Source: Adiantum capillus-veneris
Taxonomy: Eukaryota > Streptophyta > Polypodiopsida > Polypodiales > Pteridaceae
DNA length: 64,000 bases
Direction of reading: 5' to 3'
Assembly (NCBI GenBank): GCA_014529385.2
Contig: CM043965.1
Span: forward strand, 18,890,412-18,954,411
The first letter of the stretch is position 1, and every line of letters begins with the position of its first letter. The notes beneath the pieces were generated by a model, which ran no database searches, was not told the origin of the DNA, and saw nothing but the letters and a program-made list of their open reading frames with translations. Made by a program: the position numbers and the translations under genes. Shown here in pieces: positions 51,601 to 64,000 of the stretch.

Positions 51601-54214
51601 TGTGTGCTATACCTACATACTAACATACCAACCTAACTTATGATGCATACTTTGGTGATGGCTATATCATAACCTGCTTGGTTGTTGGATCACTTTAGGA
51701 AGCTGCAAGGAGCAGTTGGTCGCTAGAACAAATTGAACTAGGTGGAGCACTATTGTTTTTAGATTGCATAATGAGATTCATGGATCACTTACATATTTTA
51801 GTTTTGGAATCTACTCAACTGATGTAAATGCTATATTTTTTTGAGTTTTTTCTACAGTTGTATAGCTTTGCACTCCCTTCTTGGCTTTGTTGCAAGTAAG
51901 GAACATGACTCAGATGGTTATTACTTTTAATGCATAGGTTAAAGATCACTACAGATTAATGTCTGGATATTACTTTCCATGCTATTGTTTATGATAATTA
52001 CTAAAATATGATCCTAGTCACCTCTCTATGGTGCTGATTTGATAGTTTTAGGTGGCTGCTCCTAGACAATAAAACTGTTGCTAGTAAAGAGTTCTGGCTC
52101 TTGTTGATCAAAACATTGTTGGCTCTTGATGCCCCCATTGATCCAGTATTTATGGGAGTACTGATCCCTTACTTTTGGTTTCTGTGTCCCTTTAATGACA
52201 CTAATAGAGATATATTATTATGTCCTGGAAATACTCGGGCATAGTTAGTTGATCTAATATACTTGACTGGAGCATTTGGGTGTGTCAAACCTTGGGAAAC
52301 CTTTTTGTTAATAAACCACTTTTCTTGATAGACTCCATTTATATGATGTATAATGCCAGACTTATGCTTGGGGATGGGTGCTATGATAATCTTTTTTGTA
52401 TGGTCCTCAAAATGAGATGTGGGTTGTTCTTTACTAGATGGGTAACCTCACTCCCTTAAGGATAATACTTGGGATAATGTGATCCTAGATCTATTTCTTG
52501 ATTACAAAACCACTTTAAATTGTAAGAGGTTTAGTAAGAGAGCGGCTTGAAAGTAATGCCATGGGCTAGCTTAGAATACCTACTGATGGCAACTTGCTGG
52601 CTGAGATTACCTAGCTCCTTTGGGTTGTTCGGCTTTTCTACTTAGTAATGGTACTACACATGTTCAACTGCTCATTTCCCCCCCTTTTTGGTTATAAAGG
52701 GGGTGTTTTCATCTCAAACCTAGCTTACCACTAGCGTTTGCTTCAATGACTATTGGTTCATTACATGCCTAGTGCTTGGTTGATAGCTCCTTTTTAGCTT
52801 GATTTTCATTAGGATTCAAGAATGATTTAACAATTGTAACTCCTAATGTTTATTTCTTAAAACTAGTTAGTTGTGTTGTATGGATAGGGAATAAGCCATT
52901 TCCTGACTAGGAAATGATTAAACCATAGATTTTATTACTTGAAATGATTTAACTTTCTTGACCATGAATTTCATTAGAAACAAGAACATCTCAATAATTG
53001 AAGTGGTTTGACAAAAAGGTTTCATGGGATGGAAATGAGTAAAACACTTGGATCAAAAGGGGTGATGGCCTTCTAATTATATTAATTTTAATAAAATATG
53101 TATAGTTTCCTTTTAAAAATAGGATAATTACTTACTTTTACAACCTATTATAAAAACTTTACTTGGATTAGAAGGGGTGATAACGTTCTAATCACAAGCC
53201 TAAAATGATTTTGAAAAAATATATAATACACACTTTACAAGGAGGAGTTATGGGTTCTTGATCTCACTCTATGACAAACTCATAACATTTTTCAAGAATG
53301 GATACTTGCTGGTATTTTATAGTACGTGGATGGTAGGTATAAGTTAAAAAGGTTTTAAGTAGGACATGGATAACAATTGATAGGTTTGTTGACACCTATA
53401 ATATGTATTCAAGGATAACAAATCTGTTGTTTTGTTTATATGGATGCAAGTGGGGACTCTTTCTTTACTTAGGATCTTTTTCACTTGGTTGCTATTCGTC
53501 ATCGACATACTTGGCCTCTTTCACTTTAGTATCAGTTGTTCTAGTAACTATTTTATATACTGAGACGTTTTTGTGCTAATCCTTGTCCTTTGTCTAAAGC
53601 CAACTGTCTTTTGAACTGATATGTTCTTTTGTGTATAAGTATTAGTTTAAAAATAACTACACACACACATTTTTTTTGGAAATAAGCATGCATATGCATT
53701 TAAGGCTATGTCATGTTACCACTTATGACTTACTATTGACCTTTGTGGTGAAAATTTGAGCATTACTTATTATACAATGTCCTCAAATGTAAATATATAT
53801 GTAGCTAATATCAAAAGTGCTCAATTAGGTATTATGCTCATGAAACCAATTTGTTTCTTCTTCCCATCCTCAAAAAATAACGTGTCAAAACAACAAAATG
53901 ATGAAACACAAAAAAGGTTTCTTGTTACTATGCTATGGTCATGAAATTCTTTACTTACCTTTGGTAAAGAGTTCTTTCGAAAGTTGTCTCAAATTTTTCC
54001 ATGGTTTAGACAAAAAGTAAGAAATTGTTCTAGCATATGTTGAACCATCATCCATCACTTTTGTTTCCATTGAAACTCCTTCAATCTAGGGTTGTTCCAA
54101 GATAAGATTATATGAAGATGTATCCTATACAAAAAGGTTTTGGTCAATTTTCACGTTACCTATTGTCACATTCACACTTGGACATGCTACATATAGTTCA
54201 CCGAATGAGTTTTT
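51601..54214. other. Unassigned 2.6-kb region
   Basis: AT-rich with many stops on both strands and no recognisable protein, RNA or repeat boundary. There are short T and A runs only. It could be old intergenic sequence or an intron. 53.9-54.2 kb continues on the far side of copia C at 59388. Confidence 0.35.
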
Positions 54215-54441
54215 TGTTACCCTATACATGTGATAGTGATGTGTGTGAACACACTAGGACCACCGACGCATTTTTTCCCTCTTTAGGAGGTTTTTCCCCC
54301 CATGCATTGTATATATGCCCATCACTCTAGGGCTATCCATCTTTCGATTGCACACTAAGTAATACACTCTCTATTGTGTGTCTTGAGCTTCATCCGTCTT
54401 CTCCATGCTGTGTGCATTTTTTTGCAACCCTAATTCCAACA
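54215..54441 (+). repeat. 5' LTR of copia element C
   Basis: 227 bp, TGTTACCCTATACATG to CCCTAATTCCAACA. It matches the 3' LTR except for an extra segment of about 30 bases (GCATTTTTTCCCTCTTTAGG area) and scattered substitutions. Confidence 0.88.
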
Positions 54442-54443
54442 AT

Positions 54444-54458
54444 TGGTATCAGAGCAGG
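54444..54458 (+). promoter_or_regulatory. Primer-binding site of copia C, initiator tRNA-Met
   Basis: TGGTATCAGAGCAGG, two bases after the LTR. Confidence 0.88.
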
Positions 54459-54841
54459 CCCTGTCCTCCTAGGCTCAGTCGGCCAGCAGCTCCAGCACAC
54501 ACGCCTGCTCACTTTCTTCGATTTCTGTGAGCTTTGGCGAGCATTCACAGGTCAACAAAATTTTGGAAAAAAGAAAAAAATATTTTGAGCAGACCTCAAT
54601 TTTGGTTAGCGTTCATAGGTCGACAAAAAGATTTTTTATTTGGGCTCATTTCGGCCTCCGTTTCCACTATAGGCAGGTCTGCACATGCAATTTTCTCATT
54701 TTGTGCAGAATTTTTGTCAGTTTTTGTTTTTGCATAACAGGTGCCCTACATTCTTCTATGGTTTGTGCTATATAGCACGTGCTATTCCCGCTTTGTTTCT
54801 CCTATTTTCGGGTAGTTTTCACATCAAGAGCAGCATTTACC

Positions 54842-57800
54842 ATGACTGATAACAAGACTCATGTGTTCAAGATGTTTTTTGCTGAAGACAGGCTGGATGG
54901 GGACAATTACCCTATGTGGGCTTATATGATGCAACATATTCTTGTGTCATAGGGTGTTTGGAACATTGTGCAGGGCATTGATGTACGTCCTTGTTCCGAG
55001 GATGTAGGCGATGTTGAGGATGCTACAGGTCTTGCTGCAAGGATTGCTGTTGTTAGAGTTGTCTTGCCTATGGTAGAACAAGCTTGTTGGGATGTAAAGG
55101 ATGCGCAAGCTTATGAATTGATTCGTTGTCTGCAAAGCACTCCATTGTTCCTCACATTCAATCAGCAAAATCTACAAAACAGGCTTGGGATATTCTAGCA
55201 GGTCTTTATGGAAGCCGCAATGAGGCTAAAATTGCTTTACTGCGTAAAGATCTGGAATCGAAGATTATGCATGAGGAAGATCATATGGGCACTTTGCTTG
55301 CTAGTGTCAAGGGTACCAATGAGCAACTTATTTCTACAAGTGAAGTCATTTTAGACATGTCCCTTGTGCAGACTGTTCTTGATGCCTTACAAGATTCTTA
55401 CCAGACTTTTGTTAGTACTTGGAGACTTATGACCCAAGGAAATCCTCAAGTTGTCAAGTTTGATGCATTATGCACATTGCTGTTGCAAGAGTCACTTTCC
55501 AGAGAAAACATGACTAGGAAGCATGTAGTTGAATAGGATTTTATTGCTTCTCAAAGAAAGGGTGGTAGCAGCAATGCAGCCACTTCTTATGGTTCTATTG
55601 CGAGTGGCAAAAATTCTATTCCTAATGCTTCTACTGGCAACAATTCGTCTGGAAATTCTGGTGATAAGGACAAAAAGAATATGCGTTGCCATTATTGTAA
55701 ATCTAATGATCACTTGATCAAGCAGTGTCCTAAGTTGAAGGCCAAAGAGGCTAAGAAGAAAGAGGGTGGTTCCACTGCAAATGCTAGTTGCACTACAAAT
55801 GCAACCATTGTTGAGTCTTCTGTGAAAGGAGACTGTGATGCTGATGTTGTTATAGAATGGGCTTTTAGTGCAGAGTGCACTTACAATCCTGTTGTCCATG
55901 ATGCATGCATTTTAGTTGTTACGGATTCACATGTGTGGTATTTCAATAGTGGTGCTACAAAGCACATTACCTCACATCGTGAATTGTTCACCTCTCTTGA
56001 GTGTGTCCCTCATGGGAATTGAGTCACTTGTGCCAACAATGCCTCTTATCCGATTCAGGGAGTTGGAAAGATTGTGCTTACTGCTGCGAATGGCAATTCC
56101 TTCACACTTGGTGATGCAGTTTATGTACCTGGGATCAATAAGAATCTCTTGTTTGTATCCACACTTGCTAGACTTGGACTTGTAGTCAAACTTGTGGATG
56201 ATAGATGTAGAGTTCATGATCTCACTTTTGGTGATGAAATTGTTTCATATGGCCTTTTATGTCGTGGGATGTATAAGCTCACTTTGTATGACAAGTGTGG
56301 ATAAAATTTTGCAAATGCATTTGCTGATTCAAGGGCTATTTCAGATGCAAAACTTTGGCATGCATGTTCTGGTCATCTGAATTTTGCTAGTTTGCTGCAT
56401 TTGCCGAAATCTGATATGGTTTCTTCTTTAACAGCTCTCGAAGCACCTGTCAAACATGTTTGTGAAGGATGTATTTTGGGTAAGATGTAGCGTTCAAAGT
56501 TTCCAAAGGATGGTTCAGTTAGGGCCACATGCAGGTTGCAGCTTGTGCATAGTGATGTTTGTGGGCCCATGCAAACTCCGTCCTTGGGAAATTACCTTTA
56601 CTTAGTGACTTTCATTGATGATTACTCTAGATATACATGGTTATTTTCTCTTTAAGAGAAGTCCGAAGTTTTTATGTGCTTCAAACAATTTCTGGCTATG
56701 GCTGAAAATGTATCAAAATGTACTATGGGCACCCTCCATTCCGATCGAGGGGGGGAGTATATGTCTCATGAATTTAATGCATTTTTGGCTAGTCGTGGGA
56801 TAAAAGACCAATGTACATTGCCTTATACACCTCAAAAAAATGGTGTTGCTCAGAGGAAAAACTGGTTACTTACGGAAATGGCACGATGTATGGTCAAAAG
56901 TCAAGCTTTGCCGCATTATTTTTGGCTTGAGTCCATCATGTGTGCCACTTATGTACTAAACAGGTGTCCTATAAAAGCTTTGCAGTCTATCACTCGATAT
57001 GAAGCATGGCATGATAGAAAGCCTTCTATTGAGCACATGCGTGTTTTTGGTTGTTTGGCATATGCTTTGGTGCCACAAACACAATTCACAAAATTGGATG
57101 ATAAGGCTATCAAATGTATTTTTGTTGGTTATAATGCTGAAATCAAAGGTTACAGGTTGTATCATCCGCAAAGAAAGCATATTTTGGTTTCACAGGATGT
57201 AGTGTTTGTGGAAGATTCTATTCAACCCTTGCTGTCATGTACTAGAGACAGTAATGAAAGCTCATAGGACATTTATGACACTTTGTTTCCTCTTTTCAAT
57301 GGGGGAAGTTCGAACGTAAATTCCAATGAGGGAAATGTATAGCCTATGGGGGTTTTCAAAAATGTTATAGATCAGCCTATTACTGATGCAGATGTACATG
57401 ATGTACTTGATGAGGAAATGGCTAAAAATGAGCAGGCTAGAGGTATGCCAAAATGGCTGGTGCATACTTTGCGTGACAGTAAATTGGATGCACCTTCTTC
57501 TAGTCATACTTGTTCAGGCTCTTGCTATGCATCTTATCCATCAGATTGTTATGCTTTGGCTGTGTCTAGCTTACATGAGGTTAAGGAACCTCTGTCTTTT
57601 GATGAAGCACAGAATTTAGAAAATTGGATGGATTCCATGCAATCAAAATATGATGCACTTATAGAAAATGACACATGGACTTTATGTGATTTACCTCCTA
57701 GCAAAAAGGCCATTGGTACGAAGTGGTTTTACAAGTTAAAACGCAAGCTAGATGGTGAGATCGATCGCCATAAGGCCCGACTTGTTGCAAAGGGTTATGC

Positions 57801-59121
57801 ACAGAAAAAAGGCATAAATTATGAAGAGATTTTTGCTACCACTTGTTATATGAATACTGTGCGTTTTCTATGTGCATTGGCAGCTCATTTTGGTGAGGGA
57901 TGTACATCAATCAGACATTGTTACTACTTTCTTGAATGGTGACATATTTGCGGAAGTTTATGTAACGCAGCCTTGTGGTTTTGTCAAGAAAGGACAAGAG
58001 GACAAAGTGTGTAGATGTAAGAAGGCTTTGTATGGGTTAAAGCAATCTCCTTGTGATTGGTATGAGAAAGCTGACACTCATTTGATCAAACAAGGCTTTC
58101 GTAACAGTCCAACAGAAAGCACAATGTATGTAAAGCGTGAGGGTGATGTATTTCTCATTGTGGTTCTTTTTGTAGATGATTTGATGATCACTGGACCAAA
58201 TGAGAGAAATATTGTTGAATTTAAGGCTGATTTGAATGTTACTTTCAAGATGAAAGATTTGGGTTTGTTGCATCACTACTTGGGTATAGAGTTTCAGCAG
58301 TGTGATGGTGGTATTGCCTTGTGTCAAAAAAGTTACATAGAAACATTGCTATGTAAGTTTGGACTTGAGGATTGCAAACCTATTGCCACTTCCATGGAAA
58401 CAGATTTGAAATTGAGTCTTCATGATGTTGGTAATCGTGCAAATGTCACTCTTTAGCAAACTGTTGTTGGATGCCTCATTTATATATGCAACACGAGGCC
58501 ATATATTCAATTTGCAGTATCACACGTCAGCACATTTATGCATAGTCCAGGGTCTAAGCACAGGTAGGTTGTCAAGAGGATTTTCTACCACCTTAGTGGC
58601 ACTTTACATCTTGGCTTGTTTTATCCCAAGGGGGGATCATTGCCGCTAGACTTACATGCTTTTTCACACTCAGATTGTGCTGGTTGTTTTGATAGAAAGT
58701 GTCCACAAGTGGTTTTTGTTTGATGCTTGGCAGTTCATGTATATCATGGTTGAGCAAGAAGCAACCTACTGTGGCCACTTTGAGTTGTGAGGCTGAGTAC
58801 AAGGCAGTCTTTATAGCTACGGTCGAGTGTGTATGGCTTAGACGCCTTATGGCTGATTTGGGTGTTGGACAGGACACTCCCAACACTATCTACACTGACA
58901 GTCTGGCATTGGCAGTTGCAAGGAACCCAGTTTTTCATGCTCGCACAAAGCACATTGAGGTGCATTACCACTATGTTAGGGAGAGCCTCTCAGCAGGAGA
59001 GATCAACTTGGCTTATGTGACAACACAGGGCAACCTTGCAGATCTTTTCACAAAGGCATTGGCTAGTGAGAATCTTGAAGCTTTCCGTAAAGCTTTGGGC
59101 TTACTCCCCTTTGTGGCATGA
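54842..59121 (+). pseudogene. Copia C gag-pol polyprotein, many lesions
   Basis: Gag starts MTDNKTHVFKMF with DNYPMWAYMMQHIL. A TAG follows at once near 54950, then a frameshift near 55130. The zinc knuckle is CHYCKSNDHLIKQC (55687-55728). The protease site reads YFNSGATKH, with the catalytic Asp replaced by Asn. Then come a stop at 56022, the integrase zinc finger (WHACSGHLNFASLLHL, CEGCILGKM), the core (HSDVCGP, SDRGGEY, TPQKNGVAQRKN) and the C-terminus (HMRVFGCLAYALVPQTQF). RT has KWFYKLKRKLDGEI, a frameshift near 57890 and intact FVDDLM at about 58171-58188. RNase H is interrupted three times, ending TTQGNLADLFTKAL (from about 59019). Domain order is complete and canonical for Ty1/copia. 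Confidence 0.92.
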
Positions 59122-59184
59122 TCATGTCCTCAGGGAATAGCATTTCTTTTTACTCATGTGCCAGCTCTCATTCACCGCATCACT

Positions 59185-59196
59185 CCAGGGAAGATT
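59185..59196 (+). promoter_or_regulatory. Polypurine tract of copia C
   Basis: CCAGGGAAGATT immediately precedes the 3' LTR. Confidence 0.6.
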
Positions 59197-59387
59197 CGTT
59201 ACCATATACATGTGGTAGTGATGTGTGTGAAAACACTAGGACCGCTGGGGCATTGTATATATGCTCATCACTCTAGGGCTATCCATCTTTCTATTGCACA
59301 CTAAGTAATACACTCTCTATTGTGTGTCTTGAGCTTCCTTCATCTTCTCCAAGGTGTGTGTGTTTTCCCGCAACCCTAATTCCAACA
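59197..59387 (+). repeat. 3' LTR of copia element C
   Basis: 191 bp. Its first dinucleotide is CG where the 5' LTR has TG, and it ends TTCCAACA. Apart from the missing 30-base segment it aligns with 54215-54441. Confidence 0.85.
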
Positions 59388-61360
59388 TTTTTTGCTACTT
59401 TCACCATCCAAGTGTCCATCAAACATTTTCACTTATTTCAAAGACTAAATGGTTGTACTTCTCTTCTACAGTAGTCTCCTTTTGTTGGCATTTTGTAATG
59501 TAGGCATGCACTGACAATGAGTCCACTGAATCATTTTACTTTGTTTCTAGGTGTAGGCAATTCCCTGCCTCATGTAGGATCTCCTTTGTAAGCTTTCCCT
59601 TCCTAAACAATTCTATAACATTTTTCCATGACTTACCATCATCTCATCTCGTCACTCATAAAATTCTTGGAGTACTCGATATTTGATCCATAAGCAGCAG
59701 CCTCAACTACAGATACAACATGACTAGAAGACATATCCTCTACTGAATTCTACATTCCTCCCTTCCCAAAATTAGTTCTTAAGGGTAGACCTATCTCGCT
59801 TATTGGATCTTACCATCCTTAAAGAACACAACATCCTTCAAGCTTTGCAAGTGTTAGTTTTAATTCATGCATGCTTTTCACAATTTCATCTAGCACATAT
59901 TCATCAAATTTTTGGAGCTATAGTAGAAGACTTTACCATCTTTTAAGGAACTACGGAGGTCAAAGTAGAAATAATGACTCTTTTTTGTTTTCTCTTTGCA
60001 AGCAATGAGAAAACATCTTCAACATCATTCCAATTATTCTTTAGTCCTTGCTTATCATCTTTGTCTTCAAGTAGTAGCTCCAAGTTTTCTTGAAGTTCTT
60101 ATTATGTTTCTTGTAAGATGAGTTGTATTCTCTGATTCCGAGGAGGCCTCCTCTATCCTTGTTAGTTGAAAATAGCATTGCTCAAATTCCCTAAGCAACT
60201 ATGTTGGAGAGATTCCCTCCTTGTGTTGGCTATGAATTCCAAAAATGTTCTTTTTGTAACTCTCTCTAAATCTTTCATGAGTACTCCTCCTTTAGGGCCA
60301 ATTTTAATGCTTTCCAACTTGCCCCATTCCCTTCTCTATTTTCTCTTACATGCTCCCTCTCCTTAGGAGTCACATTGAATTCAAAGCTTTGTATCCTTTA
60401 ACGTTCTGATACTTAATGCAATTCCATCTTCTTCGAATATTGGGGAAGGTACTTTGTCACATATTTCCCATCAAACTAGTCCATTTTGTTGACATTGCTT
60501 GAAAAGAATTTTTTGTTGAAACCTTCTGTCTTTCTACAGAATGTTGGTATTGGATAAATGAAGCAATTGCTTGCAACATTTTCATTGTAGACACATCAAA
60601 ATGCACACCATCTGGCATTGTGTAATCATTCATTACTCCCACAAACTCTCACCCTAGCTTTCTTTCACATTGGGTTTCTTCAAAAGTATGTTGAGAAGTT
60701 GGCGTGCTTGCTAGGAAGGTACCGAATCTCTAGCTGTGAGAGCTTGTGTGAGGAGGTAGAAAAGGATTCACTTGATTAAGGCTAGTATTTGGTAATGAAT
60801 ACTTAAAGTGCAGCTATATAAGTCTCTCTTCCACACACTCATGTACGCACAAATTTCTCAAAATAAGACAAAGATGAAAACATCCAAGCTTAGATTATAC
60901 CTAATCAAGGGTAAGATGAAAGGATTTACTGATATATTTATAGCAGCTAACATTTGTCGCCCAAACAAACCTTGATTTTTTTGTTGAAATTGTAATTTAA
61001 TGCTCACAATGATGTATATATTTTTCCTAGCGATTGGAATGAGTTGTGTATATAAGTTTTCTTGGTTCATGACAAATCAAGCAAGACTCACACCCTAGAG
61101 AAAAAAAATTATCTGCACAATGAGTGAATTATAATAATCTAGGAGTGGTAAAATAATGAGAGATGTGAGAGAGAAGAAATTCTCGTAGTCTTTCATGTCC
61201 AAAAAGAAGTACATTTCTTTGCTGAAAGTGAATTTTATGACTTAGAAATACATAATCCTAAGAGATTGCACAAAATGAAAAGGGATAAAGTTGGTGTTAT
61301 GTGAGTTATTCATCTATGACAATATAAGCATAAAGGGAAGGATCTGGTTATGGTTGGTAA
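59388..61360. other. Largely unassigned; minus-strand coding-like traces
   Basis: The minus strand shows scattered protein-like patches, for example MPDGVHFDVSTMKMLQAIAS (about 60635-60575) and SSSHVVSVVEAAAYGSNIEY near 59735-59675, with frequent stops. They may be an old pseudogene interrupted on its left by copia C. No family is recognised. Confidence 0.3.
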
Positions 61361-61505
61361 CTAGGATATGATGAAGATAATGATAGTGATAGAGATATAT
61401 GTAGATACGATTGGTAACTAGGATATAAAGAAGATAGATATAGAGATAGAGGTATATGTAGAGATAGATATGTGGTTAGAGAGGGAGAGAGGTAGAGAAA
61501 GACAA
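61361..61505. repeat. Purine-rich GATA/GAGA low-complexity tract
   Basis: Runs of ATAGATA, TATAGAGATAGA and GAGAGGGAGAGAGG words on the plus strand, with TACGATTGGTAACTAGGATA repeated at 61346 and 61405 (as GGTTGGTAACTAGGATA and ATTGGTAACTAGGATA). No coding content. Confidence 0.7.
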
Positions 61506-62112
61506 AAATAAAGAATGTAAAGATTTACATATTTCAAAATACAACCACAAGTATGTTGATGATTTGTTGAAGAAGTAAGTGAGTAGTAGCCTTGGACACC
61601 TTCTTAGGCCAACCAAAATCCTTTATTGATGAATAAAAGATGTGTACATTAGATAATCACAAGATTATGAAAATATGTGAGTACTTACAAATGTAGCTAG
61701 AACTTCCCCAAGGCATGCGTAGAAGCTAGGATCCTCTCTATATCTTACTCCCTCCCATCTACATCACTCCATTCACTAAATTTTGATAGATTTACAAGAA
61801 AGAAGAGGGTTCTTTACATAGGTGGAGAGAACCCTCAAGAGTTCCACTTGAAGAGATACTTCAATGTGAGCAAGACATGAGCTTGAAAATGACATGTCTA
61901 TGATGTGGTTAGGCAGGCTAGGATCCACCATTTTGATCATATCTCCTATCCAAAGCTCCAAAAATTATGGAAGAAAATGAGCATATCTTTTAGCCCACAA
62001 GCTACAACTTTTATGTTGAACACTTTTCAAATTTGAATAGAAAGTGGAGGCCAAAAACTCTACAAAAACATATGTTTTTTCTTTTGTAAACATCTTCAAT
62101 CTCCTAAACTTC
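61506..62112. other. Unassigned spacer
   Basis: Short open frames only. No supportable gene or repeat. Confidence 0.35.
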
Positions 62113-62238
62113 CTTATGGCTCCAAGAATGCACACGTTTATGTTGATGTAAGCATGACCTTGAATCTTGAAATTACTTATGGCTCCAAGAATACAAACAT
62201 CATGGTGCATGGAAGCATGACCTTGATACTTGAAAAGA
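62113..62238. repeat. Tandem duplication, 63-bp unit
   Basis: CTTATGGCTCCAAGAAT...AGCATGACCTTGA occurs at 62113-62175 and 62176-62238. The period of 63 keeps the reading frame, and the minus strand shows the pair as CILGAI...GHA repeats. No known family is recognised. Confidence 0.75.
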
Positions 62239-62910
62239 AGGTTCAAGAGTGTGTATGTATCCCAAAAAGATCAATATCAATTTAAAATAGAAAATACAAT
62301 ATGATAACATAGGAAATAGGAGAAATATACTAAACTCATAATAGCTATAGATTCTAAATATGAGATGAAAGTAGATAAGTAAAAAATAAAACTCAAAGCC
62401 ATTAAGGCTATTTATCCTCGTAAATCTTAGTAATAACTTTTAAAAATTTACTCTAAATATTATTAGATTAATCAGATAGATAAGGACACTACATTGTGTA
62501 TCCACGCTTAAGAAATTGATATTGCCTTCTTGGTGTGAGCATACTACTTGCATGTAGAACGACCAATTTGCAAAAGCCCCAATCCCTAGCATATAATTAG
62601 GACCCATTTGTGATCATCGTTGTTTCCCTCGCTCAGCTCCCAAATTATTTTTGCTTTTCTTCCTCTCCATGTATCTTATTTTTCTCCCTTTAATGCATAG
62701 ATTCTAGTAGTTGCAGGTATGTGCTGTGATTGTTCCCTAACACAGCCTAGATTTAGTGAAATATTGAGATGTTGCACGACCTCTTCTATATTTTGGATCA
62801 CTCTTACATTCTCCCCACTTGAACATATAAAAAGAAATATTATTGAAGATAGGGTAGGGTTTTAAAAAAATCCTTTCTTTCAAAAGCTTGAGAACGTGCA
62901 TGTGGAAAAA
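62239..62910. other. Unassigned spacer
   Basis: AT-rich, with no supportable gene. The minus-strand frame 63021-62737 ends here but is mostly derived from the repeat that begins at 62911. Confidence 0.35.
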
Positions 62911-63625
62911 GTTTAAAGCAAAAAATCCCATAAGCACGAAGTTGTTGTGAGTAACTTTGGCTTGCAAGGTAGGGTTGCCCATAGCTTGATGCAACCTAGT
63001 AACAAGATAATTGATAAACATGGGGGAATCATCATTATCACCTTCATGTTAGGCCCTCTTCACTATTCTTTGCAATCAACAGTCTCTAAAACACGGGTGT
63101 GGCTGCTCGAGAGCTAATTTTCAAAGGTAAAGAAGAGTAGCAACTACGGTTTTTGAGGGTACAAAAGCACAAAGTAGCATATACATAAGTTTAATTAGCA
63201 TGTCTAGCAATAATCAAGAGAGTATATGAATATTGAAAACTTTGATTTTGCACATGAATGTTCTAGAAGTTTAAAGCAAAAAATCCCATAAGCACAAAGT
63301 TGTTGTGAGTAACTTTGGCTTGCAAGGTAGGGTTGCCCATAGCTTGATGCAACCTAGTAACAAGATAATTGATAAACATGGGGGAATCATCATTAGAACC
63401 TTCATGTTAGGCCCTCTTCACTATTCTTTGCAATCAACAGTCTCTAAAACACGGGTGCGGCTGCTCGAGAGCTAATTTTCAAAGGTAAAGAAGAGTAGCA
63501 ACTAAGGTTTTTGAGGGTACAAAAGCACAAAGTAGAATATACATAAGTTTAATTAGCATGTCTAGAAATAATCAAGAGAGTATATGAATATTGAAAACTT
63601 TGATTTTGCACATGAATGTGCTACT
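62911..63625. repeat. Tandem duplication, 358-bp unit
   Basis: Two copies, 62911-63268 and 63269-about 63625, starting GTTTAAAGCAAAAAATCCC and differing at only a handful of positions (for example GCACGAAG versus GCACAAAG, GGGTGTGG versus GGGTGCGG). The high identity points to a recent duplication. The junction lies at TTCTAGAAGTTTAAAG. Confidence 0.93.
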
Positions 63626-63639
63626 AATGATGCCCCAAT

Positions 63640-63814
63640 GTTGTGAACTATTTTGTTACTAGGTTGCAACAAGCTATGGGAAACCCTGCCTTGCAAGCCA
63701 AAGTTACCCAACTACTTCGTGCTTATGGGATTTCCCTACCTCTCCAAGAAGAGAGAGAGCTTAGGAAACCTCTTGTTGGGACTTCCAAAAGAAGACTCAC
63801 GCTCCGATAAGAGA
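63640..63814 (+). pseudogene. Short coding-like segment, inverted relative to the tandem repeat
   Basis: The plus strand is open for about 56 codons (VNYFVTRLQQAMGNPALQ, then AKVTQLLRAYGISLPLQEE, then ELRKPLVGTSKRRLTLR and a stop). The first half is the reverse complement of part of the 358-bp repeat, whose minus strand encodes the related YLVTRLHQAMGNPTLQAKVT. The stretch looks like a genuine helical exon, but the family is not recognised. Copies on both strands imply duplication with inversion. Confidence 0.45.
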
Positions 63815-64000
63815 AGATAAGCAATCCAATGAACGAGAAAGAAGTGAATCTTTGAATTCCTCTGAATATGTGGCTCCATGAATATGGTGGTCTCGACAAT
63901 CCCCAACTCCTCCCAAAAGGAAAAGATCATCCTATAGTGCATCTCTTCGTCACTTCAAAAGGGAAAAGAGGAAACAAAGGAAGAAAAAAGAAAAAAAGAG

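Larger units (their letters stand above)
54215..59387 (+). mobile_element. Copia element C, nearly full length
   Basis: A 5.17-kb Ty1/copia element. The 5' LTR is 54215-54441, the 3' LTR 59197-59387, with an initiator-tRNA-Met primer site and a purine tract. TTTTT lies on both outer sides, consistent with a 5-bp target duplication, though low in information. All coding domains are present but carry at least ten stops or frameshifts. Confidence 0.9.

Overview
The window looks like a repeat-dense stretch of a land-plant nuclear genome, most probably a fern. Four things point that way. There is a PLS-type pentatricopeptide-repeat (PPR) pseudogene whose wording is like fern PPR families. The retrotransposons use plant-type tRNA-Asp and initiator-tRNA-Met priming sites. 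Chromodomain Ty3/gypsy and several Ty1/copia elements are present. Dinucleotide microsatellites are abundant and no bacterial gene organisation is seen. The fern assignment is inference from remembered family resemblance. I see no convincing intact host gene. Almost everything recognisable is a transposable element or a broken gene.

Layout. 0.15-2.6 kb: decayed plus-strand Ty3/gypsy pol (RT, RNase H, integrase, chromodomain-like tail). 2.9-6.6 kb: minus-strand coding relics of an unrecognised family. 7.4-8.06 kb: AT-rich repeat field built on the palindrome GGTAGCTACC. 8.3-10.4 kb: PPR pseudogene. 11,973-20,894: a structurally complete, young LTR element on the minus strand (583/577-bp LTRs, about 1.4% diverged, tRNA-Asp primer site, polypurine tract, CTCTC target duplication). 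It carries only gag and protease in one long frame broken by three stops, with a tail repeating a W-[VI]-P-K motif. 21.1-22.0 kb: a LINE-like unit with an intact ORF1 and no ORF2. 22.4-24.0 kb: a frameshifted MYND-finger gene.

25.2-29.3 kb: an older, decayed relative of the 12-21 kb element. 29.3-30.2 kb: a gypsy integrase relic with an internal tandem duplication. 31.4-39.3 kb: a train of LTRs of one family (family A) in both orientations, with short internal segments, two primer-binding sites and one decayed gag. 39.35-51.15 kb: a three-layer nest, in which a chromodomain gypsy element (minus) contains copia element A (minus), which contains copia element B (plus, complete, CTTTA duplication). 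54,215-59,387: copia element C (plus), flanked by T-runs. 59.4-64 kb: mostly unassigned, with a 358-bp tandem duplication and an inverted partial copy at the right end.

Functionally the window is a record of successive insertions. No element retains a full set of uninterrupted genes. The most unusual object is the 12-21 kb gag-protease-only element, which must have been mobilised in trans by an RT/integrase-bearing relative and has at least one older relative nearby.
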